Shown here: piece after piece, positions 33,509 through 43,574 of the stretch
Layout: each line of letters opens with the position of its first letter
Numbering within the stretch: the first letter of the stretch is position 1
Assembly: GCA_038373885.1 (NCBI GenBank)
Contig: JAWZYV010012390.1
Coordinates: 186,001 to 250,000, forward strand
From: Cheiracanthium punctorium
Taxonomy: Eukaryota; Arthropoda; Arachnida; Araneae; Cheiracanthiidae
Direction of reading: 5' to 3'
DNA length: 64,000 bases
Position numbers and translations under genes: made by a program
The notes under the pieces: model-generated
Told to the model about the DNA's origin: nothing
Databases searched by the model: none
Seen by the model: only the letters and a program-made list of their open reading frames with translations

Positions 33509-34792
33509 ATGGTTTTGACTAGACAAAAAATGGAAGAACAACTTCAAAAGCTCATGAGTATGATGCAAGAAATGAAATCCGGACAAGATGAGATGAAATC
33601 CGGACAAGACGAGATGAAAGCCGGACAAGACGAGATGAAAGCCGGACAAGACGAGATGAAAGCCGCACAAGAACAGATGAAGGCGGATTTAGAGAAGAAA
33701 ATTGTAGCCGGACAAGTCGAGACGAAAACCGGATTGGAGGAATTAAAGGCTGCACACAATGAAATGAAAACCGGATTGGAGGAGTTAAGAGCTGCACACG
33801 ACGAGATGAAATCAGGACTGGAGCGGAAAATAGAAGCCGGGCTAGAAGAAATGAAATCCGGACTGGAGAGAGTAGAGACAAATCAAGAAAATATGGAGAA
33901 GAGAATGTCGCTCCTGGAAGAAAGTCAAGCGAAATACGAAGAAAGAATTGAGGAAAAGATCGATCACAAGTTAGAAGAAAAACTGGACAGTCTGGTAAAG
34001 CTGGGAAAGGTACCAGAAAATATCAGGTTGCCGTCACGCCACCCAGCAGTGAAACTAACGCCTTATGACGGAAAGACTCCCTGGGAAGCTTACAAGACCC
34101 AATTTTCGATCGTCGCCAGAGCCAATGGTTGGAGCGAGTCCGAAAAAGCGAACCAACTGGCCGCTTCCCTTAGCGGAGATGCAATTAATGTATTGCAAAC
34201 TATCGGAGCGACGAAGATAGGAGATTTTGACGCCCTTGCCAGTGCCTTGGAGATGAAATTCGGAGAGAAGTGCCAGAAAGAATATAGTAGAATCCAACTT
34301 AAGTCAAGGATGCAGAGATCTGGCGAGACCCTTCAAGAGCCCCCTTCGGACATAGATAGGCTGTGTCATCTAGCCTACATGGACCACCTTGATAATGTCC
34401 GAGATAAAATGGCGGTGCGTCATTTTATTGAAGCCATCCGTGATCCAGAAACCCAAAAGTCACTTATGTTGGAGGATTATAAGGATTTGAAATCTGCTCT
34501 CGTCTTCGCAATGAAGCTAGAAGCAGCACAACGGGCCGTCAGGAAAGATCGGCATGCTGTTAGAGCTGTCACGGTCCAAGAGGGAGCTGACAAAGAGACA
34601 GAGAGCGTCGAGAACAGGTTAAATAGAATTGAAGATCTCATAGAACGGAAATTAAGATCCGATAGAACGAGAGATGGCCCAAAAAAAGTGAAATGCTGGA
34701 AGTGTGGCGTCGAGGGCCATGTACAGAAGTATTGTGGTCGAAAGTCTCATGACCAGCAAGAGAACTCTAAAAACATGAAGGAGGGAAACTAG
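33509..34792 (+). CDS. gag: Gag-like polyprotein
   Basis: The 427-residue product is expected to form the particle that packages the element RNA in the cytoplasm. Residues about 20-155 are a long charged coiled coil. It includes a run of exact seven-residue repeats (MKSGQDE/MKAGQDE), encoded by a 21-bp tandem repeat at about 33572-33670. A capsid-like helical region follows (about 175-350, with LTPYDGKTPWEAYKTQF). The C-terminus holds one CCHC zinc knuckle, CWKCGVEGHVQKYC (residues 396-409). The start at 33509 is the first ATG after the primer-binding site. The frame is intact. It ends at TAG 34790-34792, directly behind a GGGAAAC slippery heptamer. Confidence 0.9.
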   Translation: MVLTRQKMEEQLQKLMSMMQEMKSGQDEMKSGQDEMKAGQDEMKAGQDEMKAAQEQMKADLEKKIVAGQVETKTGLEELKAAHNEMKTGLEELRAAHDEMKSGLERKIEAGLEEMKSGLERVETNQENMEKRMSLLEESQAKYEERIEEKIDHKLEEKLDSLVKLGKVPENIRLPSRHPAVKLTPYDGKTPWEAYKTQFSIVARANGWSESEKANQLAASLSGDAINVLQTIGATKIGDFDALASALEMKFGEKCQKEYSRIQLKSRMQRSGETLQEPPSDIDRLCHLAYMDHLDNVRDKMAVRHFIEAIRDPETQKSLMLEDYKDLKSALVFAMKLEAAQRAVRKDRHAVRAVTVQEGADKETESVENRLNRIEDLIERKLRSDRTRDGPKKVKCWKCGVEGHVQKYCGRKSHDQQENSKNMKEGN

Positions 34793-37700
34793 GAGGTGGC
34801 CATCTCGCGGGGCGGAGGTTGCCAGATAGCCAAAAGCCCCACCTAAAAGTCTTGCAGATTTCATCAGTGAATGGCGGCAGTAATGGACTCTTCGTACTGG
34901 GATACGTTAATGGTTCTCCATGCCACATGGTGATTGATACTGGCGCGAACGTAACCATCATAAGGACGAATCTGGCCAAGAAATTAAATTTGAAGATTAT
35001 CTGGACTCCGCCCTCGCTGACCCTCCAGACTGTGACAGGTGACAAGATCGAAGTGGGCGGAAAAGCGCAAGTAGAAATCACGTTTGGGAATGCCAGATAC
35101 GACCATGTGGTATATGTCGCCAATATTACAGACTCTTTTATTCTCGGACTGGACTTTTTAAAATCACACAAATTTAATTTGGACTTTAAGAATAATGAGC
35201 TTCGTTCAGACTCAGAAGAAATAGCTGCGTTCGATATTAGAAATGAAACTGTTTTGCCTGTTCAGCAAATAATAGCCCAGACTGATATCACTCTACCTCC
35301 CAGAACTGATTCAATAATTTCTGGAACAGTAAAAGAAAGCAATAAATTCCGTTTTCGATTAATCGAACACCCAAGCAATAGTGATTCCATCAGAGGAGTA
35401 CTTGTGGGAGCAACACTTGTGGACTTGTCGAGAACAGAAATTCCAGTTAGAGTAGTAAATGTGACGGACAAGTCGAAGGTGATAAAGAAAAATGAAGTGT
35501 TGGCGACATGCACTCCTGTTACCTGCATTAATAAGAACATCAGCCAAACGACAGCTAAATCTTCCGAGTGCCTGACGAAGGAATTAATACAAGACATGGA
35601 GTTAACGGCAGAACAGAGAAGCGCTGCGGAGAAAGTAATAGCTGAATTTGAAGACCTCTTCTCCCGAACTTCGGGTGACTTTGGCCGTACGAGCTTAACT
35701 CAACATAGGATAGATACAGGCAACCATTCTCCCATCAAGCAACATCCTAGGTGGCTGCCGTTTGCTAAGCAAGAAGAGGTGAGTAGACTGTTAGAGGAGA
35801 TGCAGCGTGATGACGTCATCGAGCCGTCGACTAGTCCCTGGGCCTCGCCAATTGTTTTGGTCCGAAAGAAGGATGGTTCCACCCGGTTCTGTGTTGACTA
35901 CAGACGTCTGAATGACATTTCCAAGAAAGACAGCTACCCTCTTCCAAGGATAGACGACACTTTGGACACTTTATCGGGAAACGAATGGTTTTCCACTCTG
36001 GATCTGAAAAGTGGTTACTGGCAAGTGGAAATTCATCCCGACGACCGTGAAAAGACTGCGTTCACCACCGGACAAGGATTATGGCAGTTCAAAGTTATGC
36101 CTTTTGGACTCTGCAACGCACCTGCTACATTCGAGCGACTAATGGAGACAGTGTTGAGAGGACTTTCCTACGAAGCATGTCTGGTTTATTTGGACGATAT
36201 CATCATCGTCGGAAGGACTTTCGAAGAGCATCTAGAGAACATCCGCAAGGTGCTGCAGAAATTAAAGGACGCGAACTTGAAACTGAGTCCATCGAAGTGC
36301 AATTTGTTTCGTCGGGAAGTACGTTACCTCGGGCACATAATATCCGCCCACGGAGTCCGAACCGATCCCGAAAAGACGTCCGCAGTCCAGAACTGGAGTC
36401 GTCCCGAGAATATCCACGACTTAAGAAGTTTTCTCGGTCTGTGTACTTACTATCGAAAATTCGTGAAGGGCTTTTCTCAAATTGCAAGACCTCTTCACAA
36501 ATTGACCGAGACTGGACAGAAATTTCTATGGACTGAGGAATGTGAGGACGCATTCAACGAACTGAAGACGGCTTTAACATCTTCGCCGATCTTGTCGTAT
36601 CCTCACCCTGACAACCCATTTATCCTGGACACAGACGCAAGTAAGGAGAGTGTCGGAGCAGTTTTGTCCCAGGAGATAGATGGCCAAGAACACGTCATTG
36701 CTTACTGGAGCAAATGCCTTTCAAAGGCAGAACGTAACTATTGTGTTACGAGAAAGGAACTCCTTGCTATCATTAAGGCCGTGGAGCACTTCCATCATTA
36801 CCTGTACGGCCGAAAGTTCCTGCTCCGAACGGACCATGCCTCTTTAACCTGGCTTCTAAATTTCAAGAATCCGGAGGGCCAAATAGCCAGGTGGATACAG
36901 CGATTACAAGAATATGACATCGAGATACGTCATCGGAAAGGGTCATCTCATGGTAATGCAGATGCTTTGTCGAGAAGGCCCTGCATAGACAGTTGTCGCT
37001 ATTGCTCCAGGGCAGAGAAAAATTACCATCTGAAACATCCCGTTGTCCGCCAAGTTACATCATCGGCTTCATCTCAAGATCCCTGGAGTGACGAAAATGT
37101 TCGGGCGGACCAATTAGCAGACAGCGACATCAAACCTATTGTAGAATTTATGGAAAAATCCAGCGCTAAGCCCAGTTGGCAAGAAATATCATCTTACAGT
37201 TCGGCAACAAAACAGTACTGGGCTTTATGGGATTCGCTTCGCCTGAGGAATGGAGTCCTGTATCGTAAATGGGAGTCGGACGACGGCAAGATGCTCCGAT
37301 GGCAGTTAGTACTCCCTCGTTCGAGGATTCCGAAGGTTCTAGAAGAACTTCATAATGGCTTAACTGGAGGCCATTTTGGCGTAATGAAAACCCTGCAGAA
37401 ACTTCGGGAGCGCGTCTACTGGGTTAGGGCTCGAGGCGACGTCGAAAAGTGGTGTCAAGCTTGTGACGCCAGTGCCGCCCGTAAAGGCCCGAAGAAACGA
37501 AGCCGTGGAAGACTACATCGTTATAATGTAGGAGCGCCTTTTGAGAGGATTGCACTCGACATCCTGGGACCTCTTCCGCGAACTTCGGATGGCAACAAAT
37601 ACATCCTAGTTGTCATTGACTACTTTTCTAAATGGCCCGAAGCGTTTCCTGTTCCCGATCAAGAAGCTACGACCGTAGCAGAGGTACTGGTGCAAGAATG

Positions 37701-37920
37701 GATTTCCAGATATGGAACCCCTCTGCAACTTCATTCCGACCAGGGAACGAACTTTACCTCTGCAGTCTTTAAAGGACTATGCCAACTTCTCGGAATGGAC
37801 AAAACCCAGACTACGCCTTTACACCCACAATCCGACGGCATGGTGGAGAGGTTCAATCGTACAATTTTGAACAACCTCTCGCTCCTGGTATCTAGGAATC
37901 AAGAGGACTATATCCCTTGA
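34771..37920 (+). CDS. pol: Pol polyprotein, integrase C-terminus deleted
   Basis: Positions below are counted from 34819. Protease: VIDTGANVTII (D40-T41-G42). Reverse transcriptase: FCVDYRRLN and YPLPRIDD, with the catalytic YLDD at 457-460. RNase H: FILDTDAS (D604) through ERNYCVTRKELLAI. Integrase: an HHCC zinc-binding region (HNGLTGGHF ... CQACDA) and a complete DD35E core, D914 (ALDILG), D974 (HSDQG) and E1010 (MVERFN). Translation is expected through -1 frameshifting from gag; no ATG lies at the frame start. The frame ends artificially when it runs into LTR sequence at 37907 (QEDYIP, stop). The C-terminal integrase domain is lost, so this copy is unlikely to integrate by itself. Confidence 0.92.
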   Translation, partial: KHEGGKLGGGHLAGRRLPDSQKPHLKVLQISSVNGGSNGLFVLGYVNGSPCHMVIDTGANVTIIRTNLAKKLNLKIIWTPPSLTLQTVTGDKIEVGGKAQVEITFGNARYDHVVYVANITDSFILGLDFLKSHKFNLDFKNNELRSDSEEIAAFDIRNETVLPVQQIIAQTDITLPPRTDSIISGTVKESNKFRFRLIEHPSNSDSIRGVLVGATLVDLSRTEIPVRVVNVTDKSKVIKKNEVLATCTPVTCINKNISQTTAKSSECLTKELIQDMELTAEQRSAAEKVIAEFEDLFSRTSGDFGRTSLTQHRIDTGNHSPIKQHPRWLPFAKQEEVSRLLEEMQRDDVIEPSTSPWASPIVLVRKKDGSTRFCVDYRRLNDISKKDSYPLPRIDDTLDTLSGNEWFSTLDLKSGYWQVEIHPDDREKTAFTTGQGLWQFKVMPFGLCNAPATFERLMETVLRGLSYEACLVYLDDIIIVGRTFEEHLENIRKVLQKLKDANLKLSPSKCNLFRREVRYLGHIISAHGVRTDPEKTSAVQNWSRPENIHDLRSFLGLCTYYRKFVKGFSQIARPLHKLTETGQKFLWTEECEDAFNELKTALTSSPILSYPHPDNPFILDTDASKESVGAVLSQEIDGQEHVIAYWSKCLSKAERNYCVTRKELLAIIKAVEHFHHYLYGRKFLLRTDHASLTWLLNFKNPEGQIARWIQRLQEYDIEIRHRKGSSHGNADALSRRPCIDSCRYCSRAEKNYHLKHPVVRQVTSSASSQDPWSDENVRADQLADSDIKPIVEFMEKSSAKPSWQEISSYSSATKQYWALWDSLRLRNGVLYRKWESDDGKMLRWQLVLPRSRIPKVLEELHNGLTGGHFGVMKTLQKLRERVYWVRARGDVEKWCQACDASAARKGPKKRSRGRLHRYNVGAPFERIALDILGPLPRTSDGNKYILVVIDYFSKWPEAFPVPDQEATTVAEVLVQEWISRYGTPLQLHSDQGTNFTSAVFKGLCQLLGMDKTQTTPLHPQSDGMVERFNRTILNNLSLLVSRNQEDYIP
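34783..34789 (+). promoter_or_regulatory. Predicted -1 ribosomal frameshift site GGGAAAC
   Basis: In the gag frame this reads G GGA AAC, followed at once by the TAG stop. The pol frame is the -1 frame and is open from 34771, just after a TAA at 34768-34770, so the two frames overlap here. A slip at this heptamer continues with CTA GGA GGT. I did not establish a downstream pseudoknot. Confidence 0.75.
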
Positions 37921-38188
37921 ATATTTCTACGGAATTTTTGCCTGTGAAAGTGACTTATTTTGTGTGAGAAATACAGCATTTGTGAGAGCTTCTGATCCAA
38001 GCGGATTGTTAAAAGCACGTTACTGCTAGATTGTGCTTGTGAATTATGTACAGCTGATTGTTCTACGAAGTTCTAGAAGCAATAAAGTTTGTGTTCCATC
38101 CTGACAAGTGACTTTTTACTTGAACATTTTTACACCAACAGGACTTTAGAACGACGAACCCAAGGAGTAGCAGAGTAATTCCGCAACA
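37907..38188 (+). repeat. 3' LTR remnant (last 282 bp only)
   Basis: Matches 33178-33459 with a single substitution (ACCCC against ACCCA near the end). The junction with pol falls at ACTATATCCC, with little or no extra sequence. The U3 and the beginning of R are missing, while the polyadenylation signal remains. Confidence 0.95.
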
Positions 38189-38218
38189 ATAGAGTTTGAT
38201 TTGATGATATTTTCAGTG

Positions 38219-38401
38219 CAAGGGCGTAGCCAAGGGGGGGGGATTAGGGGGTCATAACCCCCATAACACTTGAAAGCCATGCGAAATTTTTGCCATACAA
38301 AATGTATATTCTTCGCTACATTATCACACACACGTATACATATATATGAGTTGTAGTAGTCGTAACCCCCCCGCCATGAAAAATTTCTGGCTACGCCCCT
38401 G
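38219..38401. mobile_element. hAT MITE, CAGTGGCGTAG family (right arm copy)
   Basis: The ends are CAAGGGCGTAGCC and GGCTACGCCCCTG. It is the mirror of 30276-30446 and shares its flanks (ATTCAGTG-like left, ATTCAGGG right). Both arms inherited it before or through the inverted duplication. Confidence 0.75.
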
Positions 38402-38627
38402 ATTCAGGGGTATATTTTTACCGTGTGTTAAACACGGTAAAAACATGCCCCTGAATAAAATATTATGTGCGATTTTCGATATCTCGAATTTCTGTTATAT
38501 CGAATATTTTTTGCCGGTCCAGCCGACTTCCAGATATTGAGAGTCGACTGTATATATGTGTGCGTGCGCGTGTGTGTCTGTGTCGCCTATATTTTCCATT
38601 TTTATTCCTTTTTTTTAAATTGTGCCC

Positions 38628-38681
38628 TCTCTCTCTCTCTCTCTCTCTGTATATATATATATATATATATATACCTAATAT
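38628..38681. repeat. (CT)n(AT)n microsatellite
   Basis: The right-arm counterpart of the left tract. It is uninterrupted here, so the two elements in the left tract inserted after duplication. Confidence 0.85.
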
Positions 38682-39186
38682 ATAGCTATACCTAATGTAA
38701 ATTAATTCATAAATTATTTTATTTATAAACGAAGAAAATAAAGGCAGCTTTTTCGTAAATGAAAAATTCTGCATGGAATTTGACACTTTAAAAACACGTA
38801 GAGCTCTCCCGTCCATGTACGGTGTACGGCTCTGAAACGCAAATTATGTTTCGATACATACTGTGCATATTAATTATGGTTCACACCAAATAAATTTTTC
38901 TTAAGTTTCAAAAATTGAAGTTACAAAACACTGAAAAGCGGCGTATCTAATAATAAAAGAAATCTCATATTTTAAAGGAACAGTTCTCGAACTAATCGAC
39001 TTATTCTGTTTAAAATAAATAAATAGCTTAATAGATAACCAGTAAGGGGTCATTCCTTTCCCCCTTTTTCCGCGGCGAAACGATACCTAAACCGGGCAAA
39101 CCACCCTGCATCGAAAGCTGGGACTTTTTTGCCAAATGGGGAAAGAGGGTGACGCTTGATAATTATGCATCAACCTAATACTAATT

Positions 39187-39247
39187 AAAAGTGTTACTGT
39201 TTAACACACCTCCTAATAAAGTGTTACTGTTTAACACACCTCCTAAT
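39187..39247. repeat. 30-bp tandem repeat, two copies
   Basis: The unit AAAGTGTTACTGTTTAACAC plus ACCTCCTAAT occurs twice in tandem between the composite end and the next hAT element. Confidence 0.85.
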
Positions 39248-40754
39248 GCTAACAGTTGACTAGGGATGGACGCGAGACGCGAGAATTCTCGCATTGTCTC
39301 GCGTTCTCGCATTGTCCCGCGAGACGAGACGCGAGACGAGACAGGCATTTTTTTTGCGAGACGAGACGCGAGACGAGAAAAAAAATATTTTGCGGGACGA
39401 GACGCGAGACGAGACAGAGTCTTGTCTCGCGCGAGATTTCTCGCGAGAATTCTCGCATTTTCTTCCGTCTCGCATAAATACGATCTGAAAAGCGACAATT
39501 TGCCTGAAGCCTCTACCGTTTAACTTGCGTCTCCTTCGTTTTCGGTCCTGGTATACTATCAGCACTCTACAATACGCACAAACACGTAACATTTAAAATT
39601 AGAAGAGACGAGAGATATACAAAACACACAAACGAGAGGATAAAGAAAGAGGCGGAAAAAAAAAAGAAAACAGAGAAGAGTTGAAAGAAAAATAATAAGT
39701 AAATAGGAAAAGCGGTACGGTATGTTCAAATCTGACCACTTTTAGACGGGGCCCGGGGCATTAAGTTTGGGGCCCCCCCTTACTGTCCCCTTTTTTACGC
39801 ATTAAGCCCCTTTACTGAGCCTACCTTTTTTAAGCATTTTAACCCAGTTTTGACCGCTGTTGTACTCGAAAATTGCATTAACTGTAGTTTAGTATTTAAG
39901 TTAACTGTAGTTTTTGTACTTTTATCAAATCGTATTTATCACCCCAAAAAAATATCTCTAACTTGATCTAGTGATAGACAATTAGGTAATACCTATATTA
40001 TAGAGGAAATTCAGTGTTTTCCCCACAATTACTATTTCAGTACATATGAATTCATAATTTAGATAATCGGGATATATATGGGCCCCCTTTTTCTTCAGGG
40101 GCACCGGACTACCGCCCCCCCCCTTGCCCCTGTGATAATCGGGTTTCGGGTATATCAGAGGGAGATTAGAAGTAGAGCAACTTGCATTCGCATTGATGCT
40201 TAGTCTGAGTAGGTTGAAATATGGTTGAATATCCTGGTTGAAATATCCTTGTACCGATATTATCCTCAAACTTTCCCGCACGTTGCGGCGCGCGTAGGGG
40301 GGGGGGGACGCCCACCCTGGTGACAACTTTCTAGGGGCGGTTAAATCCCTATCGTTGGCCTATTTTAAAGAGATTTAAATGACATTTTTTATTCTTATAT
40401 ATTAATATCGGACGGAAAGAAATGCAAGCAATTTTTTTAAAACTATTTCTCTTTTCGTTTTTATTATCATGTTTTCCTTCCTTCGGCTTGCAAAACTTCA
40501 GAGTGTGACACATTTTCGTGTAAAAATCTCTCTATTCTAAAAAAAAGTAAAGGCCGCTGTCGCCGCCGCTGTCAAAAGCTTGTCAGCGTATCTCCTCCTA
40601 AACCGCGGGGATTTGAGTTTCGACTAAGGTGCCCACAGATTCGAAAAATTCCGAGGAACCTGCTAAGTTGATTTAAATTTAGAAAATCGAATTATTTTAG
40701 AAGATATTAATAAAAAACTGAAAAAATAAACCGAATGGTTGCCAGATTTGGCAT

Positions 40755-41295
40755 AAAATCATTCATTCCTTTGCAAGAAAGCGTTTCCAAGTATCTAGAA
40801 TCGCGTGAAATTTACAAACATGAGTTAGAATTACGCCCATTTTACGCCAAAATAAAAACTATGAAATAAGTAACTCAAAACACAAAGTTGACAATTTTCA
40901 AATAGTAAGTTCGCTTAGACAACAGGAGTTTAGAATTAGCGATTATTCCTTTTTCCAAAACAGAATAACTAATATCTTGAAAATAAAAAATAATTAAAAT
41001 GCAGATTATTTTAAAGCCGGTTCTCGTCCAGCTGGATTATTTGCTACCAGTAGAAATATTTGGCGGCGTTAACTATGCCATTATAGCAGTATTTGCTAGC
41101 GCGACGAGATGGTATAATTCGTGGTGCTAAGTACGCCAATCTGCAAACGATTATGTAAATGAAAATATGGATAATGGTTTTCCGGTAACCTTACATGAAC
41201 AGTAATTATAGGTTGTGAGCATGTGTAAATCGCCAAATAATGAAAAGTCGCCATTGGTGGCAAGCTATCCTATCTGTTCGTAGCTTTTATTAACT
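40755..41295 (-). repeat. Dispersed repeat (partner of 15100-15720)
   Basis: The inverted copy reads AAGTTGACAATTTTCAAATAG, TTTGCTACCAGTAGAAATATT and TAATTATAGGTTGTGAGCATG. A short extra piece of its end (GTCGCCAAATAATGAAAACT) recurs at 41309-41345. Confidence 0.65.
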
Positions 41296-41532
41296 TTACA
41301 TGTACGCAAGTCGCCAAATAATGAAAACTGGCAATGGGTGGCAAATTCGAAGGGTGTCCAATAGGTTTTACATTATTAAAAATACAACTGAAACAGATGT
41401 TTTGATTTTATTATGCTTTAGCTCCTAATTAATATAACTTTTGAATGGCAACATTGAAAATCATTGTGTTTCTGAAGAGTGCAAATAATTTTTCCAGCGA
41501 TTATAAGCGGAGTCCGCACGCCAGGTGTAGTA

Positions 41533-41606
41533 TAGCTCAGGACCCGTACAACACGGATTCCCATAACAAAATATCTTCCGTGTTATGAGGGGGAGGGGTT
41601 CTACTG
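41533..41606. mobile_element. Short degenerate Tigger-type MITE
   Basis: CAGGACCCGTACAACACGGATT and CCGTGTTATGAGGGGGAGG/GGTTCTACTG form imperfect inverted halves of about 30 bp. TA follows the right end. The left end is decayed. Confidence 0.5.
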
Positions 41607-42139
41607 TAGTGTGAAGTTTAAATTTTTATGTACCAATGAACATGCAAGAACCAAGCAATGCGTAGCTCAGTAACATTCTATCTGATCCAATCTTCGGGTT
41701 TTGTCTGTTGAAATTATGTCTTTTTTACGAATAAGCCTGATTAGGGGCCGAATGTCTCATACGAAAAGTGAGCGTAGCGAGTCTGGGGGCCTTGGCCCCT
41801 AGTGATACAAAAAAAAAAAATCACTTCACCAAAAGCTATAGAGGCAATGGGGCTACTGTGCACTTAAAAATCAGGCCACTGACCTTGAAAAATTATCGGA
41901 ATGTCAATTTTCAATAGAGATAAATACAAAATACATGAATATACCTCTGTTTGCGCCCTTTCGGATGCCCACTCCTTTACATTTTTTATTCCCCCCCCCC
42001 CCACACACACACACACGCACACTCACATTCATTTGAAAAAATAAACCCATTTAATGTTGTGCGGTTTTTCTCTTTCCACTGGTTCTTCAAAAACTGTACT
42101 ATGTACTTTTATCAACAGTCACCCAGTATTCATCATGTC

Positions 42140-42393
42140 CAGTGGCGTACGCAAGGGGGGGAGGGTTTGGGGGTTCACCCCTCCCCCCTTGTCAAAATTT
42201 TTTTAACAAAATGTCCACAAATTTTCAATTTTTAGCTTAAATATTACGTTACACAATATTACATTTATACACATTTAATTTATACACATTTATACATTTA
42301 CACACATTTATTTTAGCTTAAATATTACATTTTAACACAAAGTTATGTCTATAACCCCCTCCCCCTCTTGAAGGAAGTCTGCGTATGCCACTG
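42140..42393. mobile_element. hAT MITE with CAGTGGCGTACGCAAG ends
   Basis: The ends CAGTGGCGTACGCAAGG and CTGCGTATGCCACTG are flanked by exact 8-bp duplications ATCATGTC (42132-42139, 42394-42401). Mirrored G- and C-runs lie inside both ends. A short AT tandem (ACATTTATACACATTTA) fills the middle. Confidence 0.9.
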
Positions 42394-42665
42394 ATCATGT
42401 CAAGAAAGAAGAAAAAAAAGTAATAATAAACACAAAAATTGTCTTTCAAAATGAGCAAAAGCGCTATACTTATAAAGAAATATTGTAAAATACTACTATA
42501 TGTATAAGATCTTTTCCTGTTTTAAAACTTCACGCTATGAGATGAGGAACAACCCTCGCAGAATTTCTCTTTATCCTTAACGCTTCCTCCAGTCATTTAA
42601 AAAGACAAACTTTGAACACAGGACTGGGGCCGAAAGGAAACGCATGCTTTGTGTTGAGATGCCAA

Positions 42666-42669
<4 letters not shown>

Positions 42670-42699
<30 letters not shown>
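42670..42699. repeat. Poly-T run
   Basis: About 30 T residues, possibly the A-tail of a retroposed sequence on the minus strand. Adjacent sequence at 42712-43060 is clearly less AT-rich and protein-like in several frames, but no frame is long or recognisable. Confidence 0.6.
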
Positions 42700-42700
<1 letters not shown>

Positions 42701-43574
42701 GCAGAATATCAGGTATCGGAGGGTCCCTACTACAGAGTTCCAGTTAAAACAGAAATGTCGGGAGAGAGATGTCCCGAGGACATAATTGCCCGGTGTCCTT
42801 TGGATTTGCCGACACGATGGATGACCTCTCACTCCAGAACAGAATGGACCTACGGAGGGCGAGCTATCTCAGCAAGTGGAAGTAGGTGGGCTATCACCGG
42901 AAGAATTTTTTTCCCTCAACAATAGGACACCTCCGAACAGATTGCGAGATAAGGCGCCAGCCAGAGCGGTGACAAGTTGCAAGATGACCGCTGCTTTCAC
43001 AATTGACATGAAGACTTCCGTTCGCTATTCCACCCACAAACAACTATTGAGTGACCGTATTTTTTTCCCGGAAAAAATACAAGGGTGAGGAATTAATGTA
43101 TCTAGAATTTCGCTAGTGATCGGTTTCCAGACAAAAAATAAAGTATGTGGATTCTGGACACTGGAAAAGACACCGATATATGGTTATTTTCTATCATCCT
43201 CCAAAGGTATGGGGGGGGGGCTCGAGCCCCAAAGCCGCCCCCCATTTCGTACGTCACTGCAGAAGCGTAACCATGGAGTGGGATATCGGGATATACCTCC
43301 CTGCGAAACTTTCAAAATTAGTTATTAAGAGCTTTCAGATTTTTGTCGTCAATAAGAAATTAAGTTTATCAATACAAAATTGTATCTTATACAACCCCCT
43401 CGACAAAATTTTCTGGCTGCGCTCTTGCCTCATTGTCTAGCATATAACGACCATGTTACATCCTATGTCACTATTAAAAGTCGCGTTTTTTCCGCTCACC
43501 ATTGGGGAATAACACTCAACATACAACATGGTAAGATGACTGAATTGTGAGGGTCTCTGTGAAGGTTCTGAAGG

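Larger units (their letters stand above)
32538..38188 (+). mobile_element. Ty3/Gypsy LTR retrotransposon, 412/mdg1-like, truncated at 3' side
   Basis: The element comprises a 922-bp 5' LTR (TGTTACG...GCAACA), a primer-binding site, gag, a pol with protease, RT, RNase H and integrase, and a 282-bp remnant of the 3' LTR. The order protease-RT-RNaseH-integrase and the YLDD motif place it in Ty3/Gypsy. The shared LTR portions differ by one base in 282, indicating a recent insertion. GC content and codon use are visibly different from the AT-rich surroundings. The deletion removed the integrase C-terminus, any downstream sequence, the polypurine tract and the upstream 640 bp of the 3' LTR. Confidence 0.95.
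25540..39178. mobile_element. Inverted composite with mariner-type ends
   Basis: The outer ends are TTAGGTTGGTGCATAATCATC (25540) and the inverse of TTAGGTTGATGCATAATTATC (to 39178). Both are flanked by TA (25538-25539, 39179-39180), as for cecropia-type mariner termini. Sequence inward is an inverted repeat. Left 25540-26290 plus 30013-30841 corresponds to right 39178-38690 plus 38690-38189 and 32537-32186. The arms thus share about 1.6 kb with indels and include the same Tigger element with the same MITE inside. Later insertions separate the arm pieces. No mariner transposase is seen. Alternative: an inverted genomic duplication whose edge happens to carry mariner ends. Confidence 0.7.

Noticed and set aside
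33544..33881. Minus-strand open frames opposite gag
   Set aside because: They are Ser/Ile/Cys-rich shadows of the repetitive gag coding sequence with no independent start signal or domain.
36081..36536. Second plus-strand frame inside pol
   Set aside because: It overlaps the RT region in another frame and has no domain. The pol frame carries all conserved motifs.
32538..38188. Endogenous retrovirus with envelope gene
   Set aside because: No open frame or room for an envelope gene remains after integrase. The element is a plain Ty3/Gypsy retrotransposon as far as it is preserved.
25540..39178. Polinton/Maverick-type element with long terminal inverted repeats
   Set aside because: No polymerase B, retroviral-like integrase of that type, ATPase or capsid genes. 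The ends are mariner-like with a TA duplication instead of 6 bp.
42644..42925. Protein-coding gene next to the poly-T run
   Set aside because: The frame includes the poly-T tract as poly-Phe and other frames are equally open. No domain or splice context supports it.
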